Of a stretch of 64,000 bases of DNA, positions 47,454 through 56,674 are shown piece by piece. The DNA is taken from positions 248,001 to 312,000 of the forward strand of contig NZ_ASHX02000001.1 of NCBI RefSeq assembly GCF_000478605.2. Reading direction: 5' to 3'. Below the pieces are notes generated by a model. That model was not told the DNA's origin, ran no database searches, and saw only the letters and a program-made list of their open reading frames with translations. How positions within the stretch are numbered: the first letter of the stretch is position 1; each line of letters starts with the position of its first letter. A program made the position numbers and the translations under genes. Origin of the DNA: Streptomyces thermolilacinus SPC6 (GTDB lineage Bacteria > Actinomycetota > Actinomycetes > Streptomycetales > Streptomycetaceae).

Positions 47454-48644
47454 TCAGCCGGTCAGGGCGCCGGATCGCTGGAGCAGGTCCAGGAAGGCGT
47501 CGATGCCCGGCGGTACGGGCCAGTCCGGGGCGCGCATCGCGGCCAGGTCGGTGGCGGCGCGGGCGGCGACGTCGGGCACGCCCGCCTCGACGGCCTTGGC
47601 GAGGACCGCCCAGCCCGCCTCCCAGCGCTCCCGGGTCAGGTCGCTCTGGATGGCGGAGACGACCGCGATGAGGAAGGCCAGCTGCCGGTCGCCCCGCTCG
47701 GGCAGGCTCACCGCGTCGGGGTCGGCGAGGACCCGGTCCGGGTCGGGCAGGTCCAGGTGCTCCAGGTACGACAGCAGCTCGATGCCCGCGCCCTCGCCGA
47801 CGGCGCCGGTCAGTGCGGCGGCCAGGGCCTCGCGGCCCGCCCCGGTCGCGTACGCGGCGGCCAGCAGGCGCAGCGCCATCTCCCAGGTGCGCGGCGACGG
47901 CCAGGCCCGGCCGCGGCTCTCGGCGTCGTCCGGGAGGTGGTGGACGAGGCCGGGGCGGGCCGTCAGGAACCCGGACACGGCGCCACGGGCCCGGGCGACG
48001 GCGCCGGGCACCCGGGCGGGGTCCACGACGGGGACGCCGCACTCCGGCCACGTACCGGCCATGCCGCGGGCGACCGTGCGCGGGTCGTGCGTCCAGCGCA
48101 GGTGGACGAAGCGGTTGGCGAGCGGCGGGCTGAGGTGCCAGCCGTCGGCGGCGCTGGACGGCGGGTTCGCGGCGGCGACGATCCGTACGGAGTCGGGCAG
48201 GGCGAGGCTGCCGACGCGGCGCTCCAGGACGACGCGCAGGAGCGCGGCCTGCACGGCGGGCGGCGCGGACGACAGCTCGTCGAAGAACAGCAGGCCGTGG
48301 CCGGTGCGGGCGAGGCGGACCGCCCAGTCGGGCGGGGCCATCGGCACGCCGGTGGTGGCCGGGTCGTCGCCGACGACGGGCAGGCCCGCGAAGTCGGACG
48401 GCTCGTGGACGCTGGCGATGACCGTCTCCAGCGGCAGGCCGAGCCCGGCGGCGAGCTGCCCGAGCCCGGCGGACTTGCCGATGCCGGGCTCGCCCCAGAG
48501 GAGGACCGGCTGGTTGGCGGTGACCGCGAGGGCGAGCGCCTCCAGGCGGGGGCTGGCGGCGGGCTCGGTGCGGGTGGCGCCGATGCGGGCGTTGAGCGCG
48601 TCGGCCGCGGCCAGCGGGGCGGGGGTGGTGGGGGTGCCGGTCAC
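47454..48644 (-). CDS. MoxR-type AAA+ ATPase
   Basis: Product of 396 residues from GTG 48644. Walker A LLWGEPGIGKSAGLGQLA, Walker B LLFFDELSSAP, sensor-1-like IVAAANPPSSAADGW and LSPPLANRFVHLRW with an Arg finger. These are typical of MoxR/RavA-like AAA proteins that remodel a VWA partner. C-terminal helical domain. GTGA overlap with the upstream ankyrin gene; 7 bp from the VWA gene. Cytoplasmic. Confidence 0.93.
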   Translation of the reverse strand: MTGTPTTPAPLAAADALNARIGATRTEPAASPRLEALALAVTANQPVLLWGEPGIGKSAGLGQLAAGLGLPLETVIASVHEPSDFAGLPVVGDDPATTGVPMAPPDWAVRLARTGHGLLFFDELSSAPPAVQAALLRVVLERRVGSLALPDSVRIVAAANPPSSAADGWHLSPPLANRFVHLRWTHDPRTVARGMAGTWPECGVPVVDPARVPGAVARARGAVSGFLTARPGLVHHLPDDAESRGRAWPSPRTWEMALRLLAAAYATGAGREALAAALTGAVGEGAGIELLSYLEHLDLPDPDRVLADPDAVSLPERGDRQLAFLIAVVSAIQSDLTRERWEAGWAVLAKAVEAGVPDVAARAATDLAAMRAPDWPVPPGIDAFLDLLQRSGALTG

Positions 48645-50536
48645 GCCTCGTCCTTCACGTCGTCGCCGGGGCCGCCGGGCCGGTCGGGCTCGTCGAACGG
48701 GTCGGCTTCTCCGAACGGGTCTGGTTCGTCGTCGTGCGGCTCCGGGCCGCCGGCCGGGTCGAGGTCGTCCGGGGGCTCCGCGTACAGGGCGGAGTCGTCG
48801 TCGTACGCCTCGTCCTCGTCCTCGCCGAACGTCTCCCACCAGTCCATGCCCAGGCCCGGGTGCTCCCGCTGGACGCGTTCGCGCAGGAACAGCAGGTCGC
48901 CGCGGCGGTAGACGCGGACGAGGTGGGCGAGGGACCGCTCCTGGTCGTCCAGCACGTCGACGCGGGCCCCGGCGTCGAGCAGCGCCTCCACCAGGGCGCG
49001 GCTCCCCTGGTCGTTGACGGCCGTGTACAGCGGCGTGCGGCCGAGGGCGTCCCGCGCCTCCAGGTCCACGCCCGCCGCCAGCAGCCGGGGCAGCAGCTCC
49101 TCGTGGTCCAGCAGGTTCAGCGCGTGCAGCAGGGTGCGGCCGTCCGTGTCGCGGACGTGCGGGTCGAGGCCCGCGTCCAGCAGGGCGACCACGCCGGGGG
49201 TGTCGCCGTGCTGGGCGCGCAGGAACAGCTCCGTGCGCAGGGTCTTCAGCGCCTTGGGCAGTCTGAGGCCCCGCGCGGTCCACGCCTGCTGGACGGCGAA
49301 GCAGCCGGTGACGGCTCCGCCGAAGGCGCGCAGCGCACGCTCGCGCCGCTGCTCCTCCTCGGTGTGCGGCATGCCGAGGACGCCGTCGCGGAACACGACC
49401 TGGTGCCATTCGCCCCGGCAGCGCACCCGTACCGGCTCCGACAGGCCGGGGCCGGGCGGACCGTACGCCGGTCCGGGCCCGGGCTCCCCCGCGTCGAGTG
49501 CGGGGAACAGGGAGCGGGCGACGAGCGGGTGCAGTTCCCCGGGCGCCACTCCCCCGCCGCGCAGCAGGTCCAGGTCGGGCAGCCGCCGCCAGTGTGCCTC
49601 CGCGAGGGTGGGCACCCCGTCCGTGGCGTCGCGCCTGACCTGCCGTACGAGGACCGGCGCGTCCGGTGCGGGCCCGGACGGCTCGAACAGCATGACGGTC
49701 CGCCAGCCCAGGGGCAGCAGGAAGCGGTCGCCGCGTCCGTGCGCGGCGAGGCGCCGGACCTCGGCCGCGACGCGTGCGAAGTCCATGTGGAGGCCGCCCA
49801 GCAGCGCGCCGGGGTCCGTGGTTCCGGCGTCGTAGCGGCTGCGTGACGGCGGCGGTGCCGGGTCGTAGTCGATGCCCGCCGCGGTGAAGACGCCCTCGAA
49901 GTCGCCCGCGTGGAAGGCGAGGTCGATCCACTCGCTGCGCCCGGCGGGGTCGCCGGGGCCGGGGTCGGCGGTGGGCAGTTCGGCGGCGGTCCGCAGGGTG
50001 CCGTCGGGGTGGCAGAACGGGGCGCGGTCGGGGCCGCCGCCGACCCGTTCGAGCAGTTCGTCCGCGTGCCGGGCGTCCCAGAGGTGACGGGCGGTGGTCC
50101 AGTCGACGGTGAGCGCGGGGCGGCGCGTCCGGGGGCGGCGGGGCGCCCCGAAGCGCAGGGTGAGGCGCTGGGGGCCGGACCGCATCGGCGGGGTGGTGAC
50201 GTACAGGCACGGGCCCGGCGTTCCGTACGCGGCGAGGACGACGTCGAGGCCGGTGGCGAGGGTCGTCCAGCCGCCCAGGACCCGGGGCAGGTGCCAGCGC
50301 AGCAGGTCGGGCGCGAGGTGGCGCAGGTCGTCGAGGAGCGCGTCGGCGGTGTCGGCGCCGTGGCGTCGGCGGACCGCCGCGATATCGAGGGCGAGGTCGG
50401 TGTGCGCGGTGGCGCAGGCGGCGGCCCAGTCCCCGGCGAGGCGGTGCGCGGTGGCCCGCTCGATCATCCAGCGGGGCACCGCGTGGCGGCGGGCCCGCCG
50501 CCAGGAGGACGCTTCGTCGGGTCGCGGGAGGGTCAC
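48641..50536 (-). CDS. ankyrin-repeat protein with large unknown N-terminal domain
   Basis: Product of 631 residues from GTG 50536. Residues 1-440 form a soluble domain I do not recognise (MIERATAHRLAGDWAAACAT, TGLDVVLAAYGTPGPCLYVT, RFLLPLGWRTVMLFEPSGP). Residues about 460-565 contain three ankyrin repeats (GVVALLDAGLDPHVRDTDGR, TLLHALNLLDHEELLPRLLA, TPLYTAVNDQGSRALVEALL). The C-terminal 70 residues are highly acidic (EDEDEAYDDDS). Both ends overlap neighbours by 4 bp. Probably a binding or recognition subunit of the operon's system. Confidence 0.85.
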   Translation of the reverse strand: MTLPRPDEASSWRRARRHAVPRWMIERATAHRLAGDWAAACATAHTDLALDIAAVRRRHGADTADALLDDLRHLAPDLLRWHLPRVLGGWTTLATGLDVVLAAYGTPGPCLYVTTPPMRSGPQRLTLRFGAPRRPRTRRPALTVDWTTARHLWDARHADELLERVGGGPDRAPFCHPDGTLRTAAELPTADPGPGDPAGRSEWIDLAFHAGDFEGVFTAAGIDYDPAPPPSRSRYDAGTTDPGALLGGLHMDFARVAAEVRRLAAHGRGDRFLLPLGWRTVMLFEPSGPAPDAPVLVRQVRRDATDGVPTLAEAHWRRLPDLDLLRGGGVAPGELHPLVARSLFPALDAGEPGPGPAYGPPGPGLSEPVRVRCRGEWHQVVFRDGVLGMPHTEEEQRRERALRAFGGAVTGCFAVQQAWTARGLRLPKALKTLRTELFLRAQHGDTPGVVALLDAGLDPHVRDTDGRTLLHALNLLDHEELLPRLLAAGVDLEARDALGRTPLYTAVNDQGSRALVEALLDAGARVDVLDDQERSLAHLVRVYRRGDLLFLRERVQREHPGLGMDWWETFGEDEDEAYDDDSALYAEPPDDLDPAGGPEPHDDEPDPFGEADPFDEPDRPGGPGDDVKDEA

Positions 50537-51711
50537 CGGTAAACACTTCCTATCGCGCGCAGGTCGCGGTGTGCGGGCCGGGCGGGGCGCAGGCGCCGGC
50601 GGAGATCGCGCTTGACGCGGCGGGGCAGGCCGGGGCCGAGGCCGACGTACTCCAGCGGGGAGCCGTCGGGGACGGCGGCGAGGAGGGTCTTCGCACCGCG
50701 TCCGGTCAGGCCGGTGTGGCGGAGTTCGAGGTGGCGCAGGGGGCTGCCGGGCAGGGCGTCGGCGAGCGCGGCGGCACCGTCGTCGCCGGTGTGGTTGGGG
50801 GGTGCGCCGAGGCTGCGCTCGGACATGGTGCGGCCCAGGTCGAGGGCTTCCACGCCGTCGAGGGCGGCGGCGAGCGCGCGGGCGCCGTCGGGGCCGATGC
50901 CGTTGCCGCCGAGGCCGAGGCGCAGGGGCCGGTCCGGGTCGGCGGACGCGGCGGCTGCGAGCACGGCGGCGCCCTCGTCGCGGAGGTGATTGGCCGACAG
51001 GTACAGCTCTCTCACCCCGGCGTCGCGGGCGAGGGCGGCGAGGAGCGGCGCGGCGTCCGCGGTGAGACCGTTGCCGCCGAGGAAGAGCCGTTCGACGGGG
51101 CGTTCGCGGCGGGTGAGCGCGTCGAGGAGGGCGCGCATCCCGGCCGTGGTGAGGCCGGTGTTGACCAGGTCGAGGGTGCGCAGGGAGGTGTTGCGGCGCA
51201 GGGCGTCGGCGAGGGCGCGTACGCCGTCGTCGCCGACCGGGTTGCGCTTGAGCCACAGGGCACGGACCGTGTCGTCGTCGGCGAGGCGGGCGGCGAGGGC
51301 GGTGGCGCCCTCGGGGCCGATGCGGTTGCAGCCGAGGTAGAGGGTGTGCAGGCCGTGGCCCGGGCGAAGGGCGTCGGCGACCGTGCGGGCGCCGTCGTCC
51401 CCGATGCCGTTGGTGCCGAGCAGCAGGTGCGCGGCGTGCGGCGAGGCCGCGGCCACGGGGAGGAGGCGGGCGGCGCCGTGCGGGCCGAGGCCCTGCTTGC
51501 ACAGATCGACGCGGCCGTCGGCGCGCAGGGTGCCCAGCGGGTACGTCTCGTCGGCGGCGACCCGGCCCGCCGCGGCGAGGCGGGCGAGCAGCGGGTCGAG
51601 GGCCGCCGGGTCGGCGAGCGGCAGGTCGGGGTGGTCGATCGCCGGGCAGCGTACGGGCGTTGCCTGCTCGGGGGCCCGGGCGGGCTGGGGGGAAGGGATC
51701 GGCTGCGTCAT
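50533..51711 (-). CDS. leucine-rich-repeat (RNI-like) protein
   Basis: Product of 392 residues from ATG 51711 (GGAG upstream; GTG 51714 adjacent). From about residue 90 it is built of 27-30-residue LRR units of the ribonuclease-inhibitor type (LHTLYLGCNRIGPEGATALA, VRALWLKRNPVGDDGVRALA, LRTLDLVNTGLTTAGMRALL, VRELYLSANHLRDEGAAVLA), about nine in all. No signal peptide. First gene of the four-gene unit and its stop overlaps the ankyrin gene by 4 bp (GTGA). Probably a recognition scaffold. Confidence 0.9.
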   Translation of the reverse strand: MTQPIPSPQPARAPEQATPVRCPAIDHPDLPLADPAALDPLLARLAAAGRVAADETYPLGTLRADGRVDLCKQGLGPHGAARLLPVAAASPHAAHLLLGTNGIGDDGARTVADALRPGHGLHTLYLGCNRIGPEGATALAARLADDDTVRALWLKRNPVGDDGVRALADALRRNTSLRTLDLVNTGLTTAGMRALLDALTRRERPVERLFLGGNGLTADAAPLLAALARDAGVRELYLSANHLRDEGAAVLAAAASADPDRPLRLGLGGNGIGPDGARALAAALDGVEALDLGRTMSERSLGAPPNHTGDDGAAALADALPGSPLRHLELRHTGLTGRGAKTLLAAVPDGSPLEYVGLGPGLPRRVKRDLRRRLRPARPAHRDLRAIGSVYR

Positions 51712-51774
51712 CACCACTCCACCGGTTTCCTGCGCCGGTGCCCGGCGTTCGACGTCTCCACGATGAGAAGGCGG

Positions 51775-51847
51775 CAAGACCGGTCGGATTCGAACCGACG
51801 TCCTCCAGCTTGATGCGTGGGCGCGACGACCTCTGCGCTACAGCCTT
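51775..51847 (-). tRNA. degenerate tRNA-like element
   Basis: The minus strand folds like a 73-nt tRNA: acceptor AAGGCTG/CGGTCTT with two G-T pairs, D stem GCGC/GCGC with loop AGAGGTCGTC, and T arm GTCGG-TTCGAAT-CCGAC. The anticodon arm (CACGCATCAAGCTGGAG) does not form a proper 5-bp stem and the variable loop is short. CAA could be read as an anticodon but this is unreliable. Extra pairing GCGGC/GCCGC lengthens the acceptor stem. No encoded CCA. Perhaps a tRNA pseudogene or a tRNA-mimic RNA; it lies 63 bp upstream of the LRR operon. Confidence 0.5.
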
Positions 51848-51928
51848 GCCGCCGGTGATCATAGCGGCGATCGCACACACGGTCGATCATCGGCGTCGGC
51901 CGTCGGCGCCTGGGTCTACGGTGGAGGG

Positions 51929-53068
51929 ATGAGCGGGGAGCCGGCGGTGACCCTGTTCCTCTGCGGCGATGTGATGCTGGGGCGCGGAGTCGACCAGATC
52001 CTGCCCCGCCCCGGCGATCCGACGCTGTGGGAGGAGCACGTCGGGGACGCCCGCGCGTACGTGGCGCTCGCGGAGGGCGTGAACGGCCCCGTGCCCCGCC
52101 CCGCCGACCCGTCGTGGCCTTGGGGTGTGGCGCTGCCGCTGCTCGACGCGGCCGCGCCGCACGTGCGGGTGGTGAACCTGGAGACGAGCGTCACGCGGCG
52201 CGGCGCCCCGTGGCCGGACAAGGCGGTGCACTACCGGATGGCGCCGGAGAACCTGCCGTCGCTGGCGGCGGTCCGGCCCGACGTGTGCGTCCTCGCCAAC
52301 AACCACGTCCTCGACTTCGGCACGGAAGGGCTGCTGGACACGCTCGACGCCCTGGACTCGGCCGGGCTGCGAAGGGCGGGCGCCGGACGGGACCTCGCGG
52401 AGGCGCGCCGCCCGGCCGTCGTCCCGGTGCCGGGCGGCGCGGGCGGGCGGCGGGTGCTGGTGTTCGCGTGCGGGATGCCGTCGAGCGGCGTACCCGAGGA
52501 GTGGGCGGCCGCGCCGGGGCGGCCGGGGGTGGACCTGGTGCCCGCGGCGACCGAGCGGGCCGCCGGGGAGGTCGTGCGCCGGGTGCGGGAGGCGCGGCGG
52601 CCGGGCGACCTCGTGGTGGTGTCCGTGCACTGGGGATCGAACTGGGGGTACGGGGTGCCGGACGGCCAGGTGCGGTTCGCGCACGCGCTGGTGGACGGCG
52701 GCGTGGACGTGGTGCACGGCCACTCCTCGCACCACCCGCGCCCGCTGGAGGTGTACCGGGGCAGACTGGTGCTGTACGGCTGCGGGGACCTGGTGGACGA
52801 CTACGAGGGCATCAGCGGGTACGGGGAGTTCCGCGACGAGCTGCGCCTGCTGTACCTGGCCGCGCTGGAGGCCGGCACGGGACGGCTGCTGGGGCTGCGG
52901 ATGGCTCCCGTACGGGCGCGGCGGCTGCGCCTGGAGCACGCGTCGGACGCCGAACGCGACTGGCTGCGGGCCACGCTGGACCGGGTGAGCCGCGGTTACG
53001 GGGTACGCGTGGAGGCCGAGGCCCCGGAGCGGGACGGGATGCTGCGGGCCGTACTGCCCGGAGCGTGA
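51929..53068 (+). CDS. CapA-family (PgsA-like) metallophosphatase
   Basis: Product of 379 residues. CapA motifs: LFLCGDVMLGRGVD, VVNLETSVTRRG, CVLANNHVLDFG, VVSVHWGSNWGYG and VHGHSSHHPRPLEVYRG. The family acts in poly-gamma-glutamate capsule synthesis or related envelope polymers, but many members are of unknown role. TACGGT, GGAGGG and ATG lie so close together that a leaderless mRNA starting at 51929 is likely. No capB/capC genes nearby. No signal peptide. Confidence 0.88.
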   Translation: MSGEPAVTLFLCGDVMLGRGVDQILPRPGDPTLWEEHVGDARAYVALAEGVNGPVPRPADPSWPWGVALPLLDAAAPHVRVVNLETSVTRRGAPWPDKAVHYRMAPENLPSLAAVRPDVCVLANNHVLDFGTEGLLDTLDALDSAGLRRAGAGRDLAEARRPAVVPVPGGAGGRRVLVFACGMPSSGVPEEWAAAPGRPGVDLVPAATERAAGEVVRRVREARRPGDLVVVSVHWGSNWGYGVPDGQVRFAHALVDGGVDVVHGHSSHHPRPLEVYRGRLVLYGCGDLVDDYEGISGYGEFRDELRLLYLAALEAGTGRLLGLRMAPVRARRLRLEHASDAERDWLRATLDRVSRGYGVRVEAEAPERDGMLRAVLPGA

Positions 53069-53412
53069 CCGGCGGAGCGGTGGCCGGGGCCGCGCGACCG
53101 GCCAGGTGCGGCGGGGTCGCGTGACCCGGCGGGGTGCGGCGGGGTGGCGTGACCGGCGGAGCGGTGGCCGGAATTCACGGGGTGCCGGGGCGCGGGCACG
53201 CGTGAAACGTCCTCATTCTCTCGCGTACCGCCACGGAACGAACCCGGAATACCACGTTCTGATCATCACGACAACCTGACCCGAACCGCATCTGGCTGGT
53301 TATGATCGGCACCCCCACGCGTCACCGGAGCCGGACCGGCGGTCCCCCGGCCCTCCCCAGGGCTGCGCCGAACCGGTCACCGCCCTGTCCCCGCTCCCGC
53401 TCCCGAGGGCCG
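53069..53412 (+). repeat. intergenic region with 25-bp direct repeat
   Basis: No gene seen. A 25-base sequence starting GCGTGACCGGCGGAGCGG occurs at 53063-53087 and again at 53147-53171, with related GGTGCGGCGGGGT units between. The first copy overlaps the CapA stop. The AT-richer stretch at about 53210-53300 probably holds the conservon promoter. Confidence 0.6.
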
Positions 53413-55896
53413 ATGTCTGCCATGGAACCCGAGGGCACACGAGCCCCGACGAACCGTCGTCGGCGGCGCACCGTGCGCCTGCGCACCCTGCTCGTGCTGC
53501 TCGCCGTCGTCCCGACCTTCGCGATGGCCGCGCAGGTCGTCGTGACCGCCGACCGGCTGCTGGAGCAGTCGGAGCACCTGCGCTCCGACGTGGCCACCGG
53601 CGAGCGCCTCGGCCTGCCCCTGTACACGCTGATGACCAGCCTCCAGGCGGAGCGCAGCGCCACGGCCGCGCACTGGGCAGACCCCTCCCTGCCCGGCGCG
53701 GAGCTGACCGCCCGGCGGACGGCGACGGACCGGGCCGCCGCCGCGCTCCGGCGTGCCGCGGCCACCGGGGGCACCGGAGACCAGAACACCGACCGGCGGC
53801 TCCTGGAGGTCATGGAGGGCATCGACCAACTGCCCGGGCAGCGCGAGCGGGTGGACTCCCGCACGGGCGGCCCCGAGGGCACGGTCGCCTACTTCAACGG
53901 GCTGATCGGCCAGACGATCCGCTTCTACCAGGACGCGTTCAGCCACACCGAGGACGGCGAACTGACGCAGGAGAGCCAGGTCGTGGTCTCCCTGTACTCG
54001 GCCGCGGAGATGCTGGCCCAGCAGGACACGGCGATCGCGCTGGCCGGTCCGTCGCGGGAGCTGTCCGCCGCCCGGTTCGCGGATGTCCTCAACCTGGTGG
54101 GCGCGCACCGGTACCTGTACGACCGGTCCATCGTGCCGTACCTCCCGCCCGAGGACGCGGAGCGGTACGCGCGGCTCGTCGGCTCGGGCGCCTGGCAGGC
54201 GAAGACCCGCATCGAGAACCACATCGTCTCCGACCACAAGGACCTGGCGTCCGGGGTGCGGCTGCCGCGCGAGGTGACCGGCTGGCCCGCCGCCCACGCC
54301 TCCTGGGGCCCCGAGCTCCAGGCGCTGAACACCGCGCGGACGAAGGGCCTCTTCGCGCACGGCGACGCGAAGGCCACCGCGCTGGAGACCGAGGTGGCCT
54401 GGCTGATCGCGGTGAGCGCTGCGGGCCTGCTGACCGTCGTCGGTGTCGTCGCGGCCACCACCCGGTCGGTGCTGCGCAGGCTGCGGCTGCTGCACGACCG
54501 CACGGTGCGGGTCGCCGAGACGACCCTGCCGGACGTCGTGGCGCGGCTGCGCGAGGGGCGGCCCGTCGACGAGGCGGCGCTGCCGTCCGTGCGCGGCGAC
54601 CGGGACGAGGTCGGGCGGATCAGCGACGCGTTCGCCCGGGTCGTCGCCGTCTCCGTGGACGGGCACCGCCAACTGGCGGCGGAACGCCATGGCTTCGGCA
54701 GCTTCGCGGCGGGCATCGCCTCCCGCACCGGCAACCTGGTCAGCCGTCAGCTGAGCCTCACCGAGGAGCTCCAGGACACCTTCGGCGGCGACGAGGCGCT
54801 GCTGGCGCAGCTGATGAGGGCGGACCAGCTGACCGTCGGCATGCGCCGCCAGATCGAGAACCTGCTCATCCTCGCGGGCGGCGAGGTGCCCGACCCGCAC
54901 ACGGAGCCGATGCGCGTCGCCGACCTGCTGCGGGAGGCGGCCGCCGAGGTGGAGGAGTTCCGCCGGATCGACCGCCAGGCGCTGGACGAGGTCAGCGTGG
55001 AGGCCCGCGTCATCAGCCAGGTCAGCCATCTGCTGGCGGAACTGCTGGACAACGCCACCCGCTTCTCGCCGCCCCGGTCGCGGGTGGTCGTCCGGGCCGA
55101 ACTCGTCGCGGACGGCCTGTCCGTCGAGATCGAGGACCGGGGGCCGCGCGTCAGCCCCGAGCGGTACGCGGAGATGAACGCCCGCCTCCACTCGGCGCCG
55201 CCGTACGCGGTGCTCGCGGAGGAGGCGCACCGCCTCGGCCTGTTCGTGGTCGGCCACCTCGCCGACCAGCTGGGCGCGACGGTGACGCTGCGCCGCTCGG
55301 TGTTCGGGGGCACGTCCGCCGTGGTGGTCATCCCGGAGCGGCTGCTCGTCCCCACCCCGGACGACGCCGTACGGAAGCCCGCCCCCGCCCCGGCGCCGGT
55401 GCCCCTCCCGGCGCGGCCCGCCCCGGCGGCCGAACCGGCGGCGGACACGGCACGGGACGAGGCCCCCGGCACGGGACGGGACGCGGCACGGGACGAGGCC
55501 CCCCGCACGGCAGGGGCCCCGGTACGGGACACGGTGCCGGACGAGTCGCCGGAACCCGCCGCGGCGGACCGTACGGCGGTACGCGGCGACGAGGCGGCCA
55601 GGCCGGAGCTGGTCCTCCACGCGGGCGCCGCCCTGCCCGTACGGGCGGCGCGCGCGAGGGCGCTGGTGAAGCCGGGCGGCGGCGCCCGCCCGCCGCTGCC
55701 CGAGCGCGTACCGCAGACGCACATGGCCGAACAGCTGCGCGCCCCGCGGACCGGGGACGACCCCGGTGCGCCGGGCGGCGGCACCGGCGGGCAGGACCGA
55801 GCCGAGGCGACGCCCGAAGAGGTGGCGGACGCCTGGGCGGACTACGAGGACGGGACCCGGAAAGTGGAAGCGGAACTCCGACAGGATCAGCCATGA
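53413..55896 (+). CDS. conservon sensor histidine-kinase-like protein with nitrate-sensing-type domain (CvnA-like)
   Basis: Product of 827 residues from ATG 53413 (ATG 53302 in frame is also possible). Membrane segment LLVLLAVVPTFAMAAQVVV at about 25-45. An extracytoplasmic NIT-type sensor domain (about 50-320) follows, then a second membrane segment AWLIAVSAAGLLTVVGVVAA, a HAMP-like stretch and a HATPase (N box ELLDNATRFSPP, then VEIEDRGPRVS, GLFVVGHLADQLG). The His expected in the LDHLATR-type motif is replaced (RADQLTVGMRRQ). C-terminal 170 residues are a Pro/Asp-rich tail. First gene of the conservon. Confidence 0.9.
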   Translation: MSAMEPEGTRAPTNRRRRRTVRLRTLLVLLAVVPTFAMAAQVVVTADRLLEQSEHLRSDVATGERLGLPLYTLMTSLQAERSATAAHWADPSLPGAELTARRTATDRAAAALRRAAATGGTGDQNTDRRLLEVMEGIDQLPGQRERVDSRTGGPEGTVAYFNGLIGQTIRFYQDAFSHTEDGELTQESQVVVSLYSAAEMLAQQDTAIALAGPSRELSAARFADVLNLVGAHRYLYDRSIVPYLPPEDAERYARLVGSGAWQAKTRIENHIVSDHKDLASGVRLPREVTGWPAAHASWGPELQALNTARTKGLFAHGDAKATALETEVAWLIAVSAAGLLTVVGVVAATTRSVLRRLRLLHDRTVRVAETTLPDVVARLREGRPVDEAALPSVRGDRDEVGRISDAFARVVAVSVDGHRQLAAERHGFGSFAAGIASRTGNLVSRQLSLTEELQDTFGGDEALLAQLMRADQLTVGMRRQIENLLILAGGEVPDPHTEPMRVADLLREAAAEVEEFRRIDRQALDEVSVEARVISQVSHLLAELLDNATRFSPPRSRVVVRAELVADGLSVEIEDRGPRVSPERYAEMNARLHSAPPYAVLAEEAHRLGLFVVGHLADQLGATVTLRRSVFGGTSAVVVIPERLLVPTPDDAVRKPAPAPAPVPLPARPAPAAEPAADTARDEAPGTGRDAARDEAPRTAGAPVRDTVPDESPEPAAADRTAVRGDEAARPELVLHAGAALPVRAARARALVKPGGGARPPLPERVPQTHMAEQLRAPRTGDDPGAPGGGTGGQDRAEATPEEVADAWADYEDGTRKVEAELRQDQP

Positions 55897-56306
55897 CAAC
55901 GACGAACGACATGATCTACAGCGTTCTGGACAACAACCTCAGCAGGATCGCGGGCATCGAGGGCGCCGTGCTGCTGTCCAACGACGGCATCAAGCTCAGC
56001 GCCTATCTGCTGGACCGCCCGCAGGCGGAGCGGGTCGCCGCGGCCGCCTCCGGCATCGCGTCCACGATGAAGGCGATCTCCCGGGAGATCGACGGCGGCC
56101 GGGTGATCCGGCAACTGGTCGAGATGGACGACCGGTACCTGTGCATCGTCGGCTGCGGGGAGGGCAGCACCCTCATCGTCGTCACCTCCCGCAAGGCACG
56201 CCTCGGGGAGCTGGGCGGCGAGGCCGTACGGACCGCGCAGGCGCTCGGCGAGTGGCTGGCCACGCCGGAACGCGCGCAGGCGCCCTCGTCGCCGTCCGGC
56301 GCGTAA
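55893..56306 (+). CDS. roadblock/LC7-domain protein (CvnB-like)
   Basis: Product of 137 residues. Roadblock/LC7 fold: NNLSRIAGIEGAVLLSNDGI, KLSAYLLDRPQAERVAAAAS, YLCIVGCGEGSTLIVVTS. In conservons this small protein is thought to act as a GTPase-regulating partner (GAP-like) of the CvnD GTPase. ATG overlaps the upstream stop (ATGA). A short Pro/Ser tail ends it. Confidence 0.94.
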   Translation: MTTTNDMIYSVLDNNLSRIAGIEGAVLLSNDGIKLSAYLLDRPQAERVAAAASGIASTMKAISREIDGGRVIRQLVEMDDRYLCIVGCGEGSTLIVVTSRKARLGELGGEAVRTAQALGEWLATPERAQAPSSPSGA

Positions 56307-56674
56307 TGGCGGACGCGCCGCAGCGTCCCGGCCGCCGGCCCCGGCTGTACGCCCTCACCGACGGCCGTACGGCCGCGCCGCGGACCGTCCTCACCATGGA
56401 CACGACGATCACCGCGACGGTCGCCCCCGGCGACGACGCCCACGACGGGCTGCCCACCGAGTGGCAGCACGTCCTGGCGCTGTGCCCGCCCCCGGAAGGG
56501 CGGGCGGTCGCCGAGATCGCGGCCCGGATGGGGATGCGGCTGACCCCGATGACGCTTCTGCTCGGCGAACTCGCGGACCGCGGGCTCGTCCGTCACCGGC
56601 CGCCGCTGGAGGGGGCCGAGACCACCAACGTCCACCTGCTCATGAGAATCAGGGACAACCTTGCCCGGATATGA
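56306..56674 (+). CDS. DUF742 winged-helix protein (CvnC-like)
   Basis: Product of 122 residues. DUF742 features: PRLYALTDGRTAAPRTVLTM and the helix-turn region AVAEIAARMGMRLTPMTLLL, then LADRGLVRHRPP. Its ATG overlaps the CvnB stop (TAATG). Member of the conservon; proposed DNA-binding or adaptor role in this family. Confidence 0.93.
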   Translation: MADAPQRPGRRPRLYALTDGRTAAPRTVLTMDTTITATVAPGDDAHDGLPTEWQHVLALCPPPEGRAVAEIAARMGMRLTPMTLLLGELADRGLVRHRPPLEGAETTNVHLLMRIRDNLARI

